From DATECU01 sp035286745 (lineage in GTDB: Bacteria; Acidobacteriota; Vicinamibacteria; Fen-336), in contig DATECU010000139.1 of assembly GCA_035286745.1 (NCBI GenBank), positions 1-10,460 on the forward strand: 10,460 nt of DNA. Direction: 5' to 3'. Of the stretch, positions 1 to 5,695 are shown piece by piece. The notes under the pieces were generated by a model. That model made no database searches and was not told the DNA's origin. It saw only the letters and a list, made by a program, of their open reading frames with translations. Each line of letters begins with the position of its first letter. Position 1 is the stretch's first letter. The position numbers and the translations under genes are program-made.

Positions 1-864
1 GTGTTCGACCGGCCGAAGACGATTGCCAAGTCGTGGGGACGCGACGGGGTGGTGACCGAATGGAATCCCACCTTTGGCGGGGTGGCGCTGGACCTGGGGC
101 TGGGAGTCGAGCTGTGCTGGCCGCACAGCCCTGAGCAGAAAGGCACGGTCGAGAACCTGGTCAAGTGGGTGAAAGGGTCGTTCTTCAAACAGCGCCGGTT
201 CCTGGATGAAGAGGACCTGCAGCGGCAGCTTGGGGAGTGGCTGGTGGAAGTCAATACGCAACGGGCTTCGCGAGCCACGGGCGAGATCCCCGAGCAGCGG
301 CTGAAGCAGGAGAAGCCGCGCCTGCGTCCGCTCAAGGTCGCACCGGCCGATCTGGCCCTGCGCATCCCGATCACGGTGGGGCCCACCGGCGTGGTCCTCC
401 ATGACACCCACGAGTACTCCATGCCGCCGGACGCGCTGGGGATTCCCGGCACGCTCTACCTGTACCGAGACAGCGTCCGCATCGTGGCCGGACGGTACGA
501 GGCCGTCCACCGGCGCCTGTTCGGTGCGCCGGGCAGGTCGACGCTGCCCGAGCACCGGGCCCAGCGGCTGGCGGCCGCGGCGGGCAAGCGCGCCAAGCGC
601 TACATGCAGCGTGAGCACTTGCTCGAGATCGGCCGTGAGGCGCTCGAGTACCTGACCGAGCTCACGCACCGGCGCCCAGGGGTCTGGATCCGGGACGTCG
701 ACCGGCTCCATGGCTTGCTGCAACGGCATGGGAAGGACGTCCTCCGCGTCGCCTTCGAGCGCGGCTTGGCCGAGCAGGCCATTGGCGCGGAGTACATCGC
801 TCACTACCTTGACTCGCCCCCGCCGGCGCGGTCGGCGGCGGTCCAGCAGGAGCTGCCGCTGTGA
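1..864 (+). CDS. istA: IS21 family transposase IstA, C-terminal part (cut by window edge)
   Basis: This is the transposase that cuts and joins the ends of an IS21-type element, working with IstB. About 287 residues are visible against roughly 400-520 usual for the family, so the helix-turn-helix and the first catalytic Asp lie upstream of the window. The GTG at base 1 is almost certainly an internal Val codon: VFDRPKT matches the IstA segment holding the second catalytic Asp (D3 here), so the window begins inside the DDE core. The third acidic residue is probably E51 in PHSPEQKGTVEN, a motif highly typical of IstA/rve integrases. The remaining C-terminal region (about 90-287) matches IstA's post-catalytic domain, with basic stretches. 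The stop is TGA at 862-864. istB follows after 154 bp, whereas istA and istB often overlap or nearly touch in IS21 relatives. Confidence 0.9.
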   Translation: MFDRPKTIAKSWGRDGVVTEWNPTFGGVALDLGLGVELCWPHSPEQKGTVENLVKWVKGSFFKQRRFLDEEDLQRQLGEWLVEVNTQRASRATGEIPEQRLKQEKPRLRPLKVAPADLALRIPITVGPTGVVLHDTHEYSMPPDALGIPGTLYLYRDSVRIVAGRYEAVHRRLFGAPGRSTLPEHRAQRLAAAAGKRAKRYMQREHLLEIGREALEYLTELTHRRPGVWIRDVDRLHGLLQRHGKDVLRVAFERGLAEQAIGAEYIAHYLDSPPPARSAAVQQELPL

Positions 865-1018
865 TCCCGCGCGGAGACGGATTCCTCGTAAGTGCTGAAA
901 ACGGGGTCGACCCAAGAGTCGTCCGCACTTGCTTGCGTCGATCCTGGGGCATCCTGGTGCGTCGTTCTTCGCCGCCGCAGCTCGGGACCCTCCGAGAGTC
1001 TGTCGAGAGGGCAGAGTC

Positions 1019-1912
1019 ATGAAGCCGACCGACGACGAACTCGACGCCCTGCTCAAGCGGCTTCACTTGGCCAACGCCCGCAGAATCTGGCCCCAGCTGG
1101 TGGAGCGTGCCGAGAAACAGGAGTGGTCCTACCGAGATTTCCTCGCCCTCCTGGTGGCCGAGGAGATTGCCCAGCGTCAGCAGACACGCCTGGTTCGGCT
1201 TTCTCGCCGCGCCACCTTTCCCTTCCTCAAGACCATCGACGACTTCGATTTCACCTACCAGTCGACACTTCGTCTTTCTCTGCTCGGCTCCGCCCTCTCC
1301 CCAGACTTCATCACCGAAGGGCGCTGCCTGATCCTGGCGGGCAAGCCTGGTCGGGGCAAGACCCATCTGGCCGTCGCCATCGCCTACCGTGCCATCCAGA
1401 ACGGCTTCGACGCCATCTTCGTCACCGCGGCCGAGCTGATCGACGATCTCTCGGCAGCCTTCCGGGCGGGCGGCCTGGCCAAGGCCCTGGACGCCTATAC
1501 CCATCCGGATCTCCTTGTGGTCGACGAGGTCGGCTACCTCACCTACGGCACCGACGCCGCCAACATGCTCTTCCACGTGGTCAACCACCGGCACCGCCGC
1601 AAGCGCTCCATGATCTTCACCACCAACAAGCAGCTCAGCGCCTGGGGCCGCGTCCTCCACGACGATGACCTCGCCCAAGCCATCGTCGATCGGGTCCTCG
1701 AACGTGGTCGCCTCCTCCAGCTCGACGGACCCTCCCTGCGTACCAAGCACCTCGGCCTTGACGAGACCCCGGCCGGAGCGTCAAATCAGGAGGCTGACAA
1801 CCTGGCCAGAATTTCCGGAATCGCCAGGCCAGAATTTCCGGAACCTACACCGGCTTCGACGCCCAGCCGGTTCCCCGTCACCACGCCTTCAACCGTGCCT
1901 TCAACAGGCTGA
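1019..1912 (+). CDS. istB: IS21 family helper ATPase IstB, with read-through C-terminal tail
   Basis: IstB is the AAA+ ATPase that binds target DNA and activates IstA. Of its 297 residues, about 1-75 are the N-terminal helical IstB domain. Walker A is GKPGRGKTH (108-116), Walker B is LLVVDE (165-170), and a sensor-1-like TTNK is at 201-204. The ATG at 1019 is chosen because it follows a purine-rich GAGAGGGCAG and begins the family-typical N-terminus. An upstream in-frame start at 929 would add 30 residues with no family resemblance. IstB proteins are usually about 240-270 aa. Here the frame crosses the inferred IS right end near 1849 and stops at 1910-1912 inside the neighbouring transposase remnant, so roughly the last 20 residues (rich in Pro, Thr, Ser) are foreign. 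The ATPase core looks intact. Confidence 0.9.
   Translation: MKPTDDELDALLKRLHLANARRIWPQLVERAEKQEWSYRDFLALLVAEEIAQRQQTRLVRLSRRATFPFLKTIDDFDFTYQSTLRLSLLGSALSPDFITEGRCLILAGKPGRGKTHLAVAIAYRAIQNGFDAIFVTAAELIDDLSAAFRAGGLAKALDAYTHPDLLVVDEVGYLTYGTDAANMLFHVVNHRHRRKRSMIFTTNKQLSAWGRVLHDDDLAQAIVDRVLERGRLLQLDGPSLRTKHLGLDETPAGASNQEADNLARISGIARPEFPEPTPASTPSRFPVTTPSTVPSTG
1804..1843 (+). repeat. Paired 17-bp direct repeats at the IS21 right end
   Basis: GGCCAGAATTTCCGGAA occurs at 1804-1820 and again, identically, at 1827-1843, a period of 23 bp. IS21-family elements are known to carry multiple short repeats near each end as transposase binding sites, and this pair sits where such sites should be. Each copy contains the near-palindrome GAATTTCC. 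The repeats lie inside the 3' part of the istB reading frame. Confidence 0.85.
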
Positions 1913-2985
1913 GAGCAGAGACAGTCCGTCAGATCAATGACGAGGTCGTGAACTGGGCCGTCGAAGCCGGCCTGGAGAACGGCAAGCGTGCTCGCGTGGA
2001 CACCACGGTGGTCGAGACCGACATCCGCTTCCCATCGGACTCGAGCCTGCTCTGGGACTGCGTGCGCGTGATCACCCGTGAAGTCAAGCGACTCGGAGAG
2101 GACGCGCCCAAGGCGGTCCGGGGGTTCAAGGACCACACGCGTAGGGCGCGGCGGCGCTTCCAGGAGATCACCCGCATGACGCGCCGACAGCGCCATCAAC
2201 AGCAACTGCCCAAGTACCGCGACTTGCTCACCACGACGCAGCAGGTGCTCTTTGCCGCGCGCATCGTACTGCCCAAGGCCCGCAAGAAGGCTGACTCGTG
2301 TGCTGACCTGATGCGGGGCATCCGCATCCGCGCCGCGTGCGACATGATCGAGCACTACTGCTCGCTCGCCGACCGGGTCGTCAACCAGACACGCCGTCGG
2401 GTACTCGAGAAGGAGCAGGTTCCTGTCGCAGAGAAGACCTTCTCCATCTTCGAACCCCACACCGACTGCATCGTGCGTGGCAAGGCTCAGAAGCCCGTCG
2501 AGTTCGGACACAAGGTGTTCCTGGCCGAGAGCGGCAACGGCCTCATCACCGACTACGGAACCCTCGACGGCAACCCGCCGGACGAGACTCACGTCGGGCC
2601 CACCCTGGATCGGCACCAGGGGACCTTCGGCAAAGCCCCCGACATCTTCGCTGGAGACCGCGGCTTCTACAGCCTCGCCAACCTGGACCTCTGCCGTGAG
2701 GCCGGCGTCAAGATCGAGTCCATCCCTCAGCGTGGCGGGAGCAAGACCGCCGAGCGCGAAGCGTACGAGAAGACCCGCGTGTTCAAGCAGGCGCAGCGGT
2801 TTCGTGCCGGCGTCGAGGGGCGCATCTCGGTGCTGATGCGCGGCCGCGGCATGCGGCGCTGCCTATCGGCTGGGCGCTCACGATTCGAGGTCTTCGTCGG
2901 CATGGCCGTGCTGGCGAACAACCTGCTGATCCTGGCGGAGCTACTGCGGAAGAAAGAGGCCGCTCGGCGGAAGCGCGCGGCCTGA
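1850..2985 (+). pseudogene. ISNCY family transposase, N-terminus missing
   Basis: This is a DDE transposase of the ISNCY type. The frame is open from the IS21 junction; the first possible start inside it is GTG at 1948, which would give 345 aa, but homology clearly continues upstream (GFDAQP..., NRLRAETVRQIN), so that GTG is probably internal. Family members are usually about 430-480 aa. Numbering from 1948, RVDTTVVET gives the first Asp (D18), AGDRGFYS the second (D237), and FRAGVEGRIS the Glu (E290). DSSLLWDCVRV (31-41) and FEPHTDCIVRGKAQKPVEFGHK (168-189) are strongly characteristic of this group. The C-terminus is complete and ends in a basic tail with TGA at 2983-2985. All three catalytic residues survive, but without its N-terminal domain the protein is unlikely to transpose. 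The cause of truncation is most simply insertion of the IS21 element next to it. Confidence 0.85.
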
Positions 2986-2995
2986 CCGTCGTTCG

Positions 2996-3007
2996 GGCTG
3001 ATCAGCC
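2996..3007. repeat. Perfect 12-bp palindrome after the transposase stop
   Basis: GGCTGATCAGCC reads the same on both strands and starts 10 bases after the transposase stop codon. It could form only a tight stem with no real loop and has no T-run, so it is not a classical terminator. It may be a protein-binding site of the insertion sequence or chance. Confidence 0.4.
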
Positions 3008-3195
3008 AGCCGGGGTACGACGAGCGGCGGAGCCCTTCTTGCGAGACCGTGGCGAGGCACCGCTTGTTGCCCTTCTCCGCGGCAGAGCGGCCGGCTGAAC
3101 GATCGAGTGGCGAATACAAAGCGAAAGTCAATCGACCCCGGCGCGTTTTGCACCAGAAACTAGCTAGCTAGCGGGCTATCCGATCGTTGCCGATT

Positions 3196-3288
3196 GCTGA
3201 TCTCATCGCTGAAAGCTGACTGCTATTGCCTCTGTCGCCGTCCTGGATCCGTTGCTGAACGCTGACTGCCTACCGCTGATTGCTGCCG
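3196..3288. repeat. Cluster of degenerate GCTGANN heptamers
   Basis: GCTGA starts at 3196, 3208, 3215, 3254, 3261 and 3275, with a related GCTGC at 3282. Within each patch the copies are in 7-bp register: 3208/3215, and 3254/3261/3275/3282 with a decayed GCCTACC at 3268. The two patches share a 16-base block (3208-3223 and 3254-3269) differing at one position. It looks like the remains of a heptamer microsatellite, lying just past the 3' end of the acyltransferase gene. Confidence 0.6.
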
Positions 3289-3298
3289 TCCGCTTCCG

Positions 3299-4327
3299 TC
3301 ACCCAAACCACACCGACCGGCGTCGCGCCAAGCGGCCGTCGATCAGGCGTTGGATGGTGGAGCGGACTTCCTGGGTCAGCCGGTTGACCAGGATCGGATC
3401 GTCGGCGCCGTCCGGGCCGTAGTCGTCGACCGGGATGGGGTCGGCGAAGTCGATCGACCACTTGCTGGGCAGCGGAATCACCCCCAGCGGCCCCAACCAG
3501 GGGAAGGTCGGCGTCAGCGGCCAGTACGGCAAGCCAAACGGCTTGCCTACCCAGTTGGCGTTGGCGATCACGGGATGCACTTCCTCGGCCCCCACAACGG
3601 CGCAGGGCACCAGGGGGGCGCCGGTGCGCAGCGCCAGCCGCACGAAACCACCACGGCCAAAACGCGCCAAACGATAACGATGCTTGAAGGGCTTGCCGAC
3701 GCCCTTGACGCCTTCGGGAAACACCCCCACCAGCTCGCCTCGCCGCAGCAGGCGCTCGCCGTTCTCCTGGCTCGCCCGCACGGCCCCGGTTTGAGCCAAG
3801 AGGGGCGCCAGGAAGGGCAGCAGGGCGAACATGTCGAGCGCCAGCATCCGGCATTCCCGCCGAGCCGGATGGTGGTGCCGGATGGCCAGGTTGATCATGA
3901 CGCCGTCCCAGGGCAGGACCCCTGAGTGGTTGGCGACGATCAGGGCCGGGCCTTCCGCCGGCACGTGCTCGACGTCCAGCGCTTCCACCCGCCACCACAT
4001 CGTGTAAAGGAACTCGAACAGCGGGAGGATGGTCTTGGTGAACTTCTTGTCGTAGCCGAAATCGTCCACGTCCTCGGAGTGCCAGGAGAAGTAGGAGGCG
4101 CTCCAGGCCCGGGCCAGGTTCTCCCAGCTCAGGGCTCCCGGGCCCGCCTGGAGCAGCCGGGCCAGCGCCACCATCAGCCCCTCCCGGGCTCCGCCCTCCA
4201 ACTCGGCTCTGAGGCGGGCCAACTCCTGCTCGAGCTCCCGCACCCGCGCCTCGGCGTCATCCGTGTCCGGGCCCTGCCGCGCCCGCCGGGGGCGGCCCAG
4301 GGGAACCACCTTGGCACTCTCGCTCAT
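3299..4327 (-). CDS. Lysophospholipid acyltransferase (PlsC-like) family protein
   Basis: This protein probably transfers an acyl group from acyl-CoA or acyl-ACP to a glycerolipid or similar hydroxyl acceptor at the cytoplasmic face of the membrane. It has 342 aa. Residues 1-25 are polar and basic, and 26-44 form a short Glu/Arg/Leu coiled coil. The acyltransferase domain runs from about 120 to 300, with the first motif VANHSGVLPWDG (131-142; H134 and D141) and the acceptor-binding motif FPEGVKG (203-209). The His-to-Asp spacing is six residues, not the classical HX4D; I recall NHSG.LPFDG in actinobacterial relatives such as Rv0502, so this looks like that subfamily. The start at 4327 is favoured over an upstream one at 4516 because it overlaps the preceding stop as ATGA and has GGAGG 7 nt upstream. 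The overlap implies translational coupling with the SDR gene. Substrate and product are not determined. Confidence 0.85.
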   Translation of the reverse strand: MSESAKVVPLGRPRRARQGPDTDDAEARVRELEQELARLRAELEGGAREGLMVALARLLQAGPGALSWENLARAWSASYFSWHSEDVDDFGYDKKFTKTILPLFEFLYTMWWRVEALDVEHVPAEGPALIVANHSGVLPWDGVMINLAIRHHHPARRECRMLALDMFALLPFLAPLLAQTGAVRASQENGERLLRRGELVGVFPEGVKGVGKPFKHRYRLARFGRGGFVRLALRTGAPLVPCAVVGAEEVHPVIANANWVGKPFGLPYWPLTPTFPWLGPLGVIPLPSKWSIDFADPIPVDDYGPDGADDPILVNRLTQEVRSTIQRLIDGRLARRRSVWFG

Positions 4328-5304
4328 ACGGCAACCTCCGGCTGGCCGGCGGACACTCGAGGATATCGGTAGGCGAGGTAGGCGGAAAGCGCATCCCGGC
4401 TGGAATGGCGGGCCGCGAAGCCCAGGGCGCGCCGGGCCTTCTCGCCGTCGGCCACGAACGAATAGCGAGCGTAATCCACGAACCCGCCCGGGGCATCGCC
4501 CAGACCGGTGGACCACAGGAGATCCGCCGAGAGCTGGGCCAGCGGATGGGGCACCGCCACCGGGATCTTCTGCGCCAGGTGCAGGGCCGACACCAGCGGA
4601 ATGGGGCGGGAGGGAACCACGTTGAGAGCACCGCCAGGGGCTTGATCGAGGGCCAGCAGGGAGGCGGCCAGCGCATCGTCGGGGTGTAGGAGTTGGATCA
4701 GCGGGTCGAAGCCCATCAGCACCGGCACCACCCGGTGGTCGAAGATCACGGTGTAGAAGGTGTGCACCCCGGGGCCAAACAGCGGCGCAAAACGAAGCAC
4801 CGTCACCTTCATCTCCGGATAGCGCCTGGCGAAGGCGGCAGCGTGCTGCTCCGCCTCCAGCTTGTCGCGAACCCAGGACAGCCCCAGGTTGGGCGAGAGG
4901 GGAAGCTCCTCGGTCAGGAAGTTCGGGTTCTGGCCTCGGGCCCCGTAGACCGCGGTGAAGGAGCGCATCAAGACGTGGCGCACCCCGGCCGCCGCTGCTG
5001 CGGCCAGCAGGTTCAAGGACCCTATCGACTCCAGCTCATGCGCGTAGGAGCTGTCGCGACGGGGGTTGGTGAAGAAGGCTAGATGCAGGACGGTCTCGAC
5101 CCCCTCCTGCCGAAAGACGTCCAGCAGGTGCTGATCCGAGGCCGGCTCGGTCAGGTCCACCTCGCGGTGTGCCACCGCCAGGGCCGGGGGTGGGGTCGCG
5201 ATATCCACCGCCACCACCGCCTGGCTGCCGCGAAGCTCGACCAGCTTCCTGAGCAGGCGGGAGCCGAGGAACGACCCGATACCGGTGACGGCAATGCGAC
5301 CCAC
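4324..5304 (-). CDS. NAD-dependent epimerase/dehydratase-type extended SDR protein
   Basis: This is a Rossmann-fold protein of 326 aa related to sugar-nucleotide epimerases. The N-terminus holds TGIGSFLG (7-14), the extended-SDR TGxxGxxG nucleotide-binding motif, followed by an acidic D34 consistent with NAD(H) preference, and VLHLAF (72-77). The active-site region is unusual: in SFTAVYG (115-121) the usual Ser/Thr position is hard to assign, and the expected YxxxK reads WVRDK (144-148), with Trp in place of the catalytic Tyr. The protein may therefore be a binding or regulatory homologue, or use different chemistry. RFAPLFGPG and LIQLLHPDDA are typical of the C-terminal substrate domain. It resembles mycobacterial Rv0501 (annotated galE2) as I remember it, which also lies beside a PlsC-like gene. 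The start is GTG with GGAG in the end of the phasin-like gene, 3 nt away, and its stop overlaps the acyltransferase start. Confidence 0.85.
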   Translation of the reverse strand: MGRIAVTGIGSFLGSRLLRKLVELRGSQAVVAVDIATPPPALAVAHREVDLTEPASDQHLLDVFRQEGVETVLHLAFFTNPRRDSSYAHELESIGSLNLLAAAAAAGVRHVLMRSFTAVYGARGQNPNFLTEELPLSPNLGLSWVRDKLEAEQHAAAFARRYPEMKVTVLRFAPLFGPGVHTFYTVIFDHRVVPVLMGFDPLIQLLHPDDALAASLLALDQAPGGALNVVPSRPIPLVSALHLAQKIPVAVPHPLAQLSADLLWSTGLGDAPGGFVDYARYSFVADGEKARRALGFAARHSSRDALSAYLAYRYPRVSAGQPEVAV

Positions 5305-5307
5305 GCC

Positions 5308-5622
5308 CTACTCCGAGGAGGCCGCGGGGGATGCCTTCCTGGCAGACCGCCGTCTGGGCGCGGCCTGAGCGGCCTTCAGGGCGGCCAGCTCCGCCTCCAG
5401 GGCCTCGATCCGGCGCAGCGCCTTCTTGAACTCGGTCCGGTTGGGGATGTTCATGGTCTTGAGCGCCCGTGTTACCGCCTCGTCCAGCTTGGCCTTTCCC
5501 TGCCAGGCGGTTTCCATGGCCTTCATGAACCTCGGATTCGACATCAGCTCGCCCGAGATCTGGGTCAGCACCTCCTCGCCACGGGCCTTGAGTCGATCGA
5601 AAACGCTCTGGGGTCCGGTCAC
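5308..5622 (-). CDS. Small phasin-like (PHA granule-associated) protein
   Basis: A cytoplasmic protein of 104 aa. Residues 1-60 are amphipathic helices with no membrane segment. Residues 60-85 (PNRTEFKKALRRIEALEAE then LAALKA) match the pattern in poly(3-hydroxyalkanoate) granule-associated phasins: a short 'P(T/N)R.(E/D)...L..R(I/V)E.LE' motif leading into a coiled coil. The tail (86-104) is rich in Ala, Arg, Lys and Ser, like a very short version of the PhaF/AlgP-type basic tail. Phasins coat storage granules or act as helical scaffolds. No PHA synthase is visible in the window, so a role on another lipid inclusion or as partner of the adjacent reductase is possible. The start is GTG at 5622 with a strong AAAGGAG (5629-5635) 6 nt upstream. 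It is 73 nt after the reductase and 3 nt before the SDR gene. Family assignment is moderate because the protein is short. Confidence 0.65.
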   Translation of the reverse strand: MTGPQSVFDRLKARGEEVLTQISGELMSNPRFMKAMETAWQGKAKLDEAVTRALKTMNIPNRTEFKKALRRIEALEAELAALKAAQAAPRRRSARKASPAASSE

Positions 5623-5628
5623 CGGCGG

Positions 5629-5635
5629 CTCCTTT
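5629..5635 (-). promoter_or_regulatory. Ribosome binding site of the phasin-like gene
   Basis: AAAGGAG on the minus strand ends 6 nt before a GTG codon. This is the strongest Shine-Dalgarno match in the cluster and it fixes the GTG at 5622 as the start. It suggests the phasin-like protein is translated more heavily than its neighbours, as expected for a structural granule protein. Confidence 0.7.
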
Positions 5636-5695
5636 CGAAAAGGGTGTCTTCGGCCAAGTATCCTAGATCACGTCCGCGCCAAGCGCCCACTCCTA

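Larger units (their letters stand above)
1..1849 (+). mobile_element. IS21-family insertion sequence, right-hand part
   Basis: Order and orientation are those of IS21-family elements: istA (DDE transposase) followed by istB (AAA+ helper ATPase), then a right end carrying short direct repeats. The left end and the first part of istA lie outside the window. The right boundary is placed at the CCTACA at 1844-1849, just after two copies of a 17-bp repeat. IS21-family ends commonly finish in CA and carry multiple internal repeats. Immediately beyond it the sequence becomes readable as part of an unrelated transposase, which supports the boundary to within a few bases. The exact terminal base and target duplication cannot be fixed without the left end. 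Confidence 0.75.
1850..3158 (+). mobile_element. 5'-truncated ISNCY-type insertion sequence remnant
   Basis: This is the remainder of a second, unrelated insertion sequence. It begins at the IS21 right end and includes a DDE transposase gene lacking its N-terminus. The right limit is uncertain: GGCGCGTTTTGCACCAG at about 3139-3155 looks like an IS terminus (TTTTGCA-type end), but without the left end no inverted-repeat comparison is possible. The boundary is therefore tentative. Confidence 0.5.
2986..3298. other. Intergenic region between IS remnant and the lipid cluster
   Basis: This is 313 bases with no convincing gene. It holds a 12-bp palindrome right after the transposase stop, a possible IS terminus near 3139-3155, a CTAGCTAGCTAG tract at 3160-3171, and GCTGANN heptamers from 3196 to about 3288. 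Both neighbouring genes end here (convergent arrangement), so terminators would be expected, but I see no hairpin followed by a T-run on either strand. Short minus-strand frames across 2727-3153 look like shadows of the transposase gene and its flank. Confidence 0.6.

Noticed and set aside
929..1018. Upstream start for istB adding 30 residues
   Set aside because: The extra residues do not resemble IstB, and the ATG at 1019 has a purine-rich ribosome site and begins the family N-terminus.
662..1750. 362-codon minus-strand open frame opposite istA and istB
   Set aside because: It overlaps two well-supported IS21 genes. The translated product has no motif and its composition is that of a mirror frame.
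1786..2616. 276-codon minus-strand frame opposite the ISNCY transposase
   Set aside because: It is antisense to a frame carrying the DDE residues and family motifs, and shows no independent support.
2986..3158. Intrinsic terminator at the palindrome after the transposase
   Set aside because: The stem has no loop and no T-run follows on either strand.
3187..3290. CRISPR array or attachment site at the heptamer repeats
   Set aside because: Units are 7 bp, irregular and without unique spacers; no integrase or cas gene is near.
4328..4516. Upstream start for the acyltransferase adding 63 residues
   Set aside because: It would lie inside the SDR gene and encode an Arg/Pro/Gly-rich stretch; the ATGA overlap start with GGAGG is much better.
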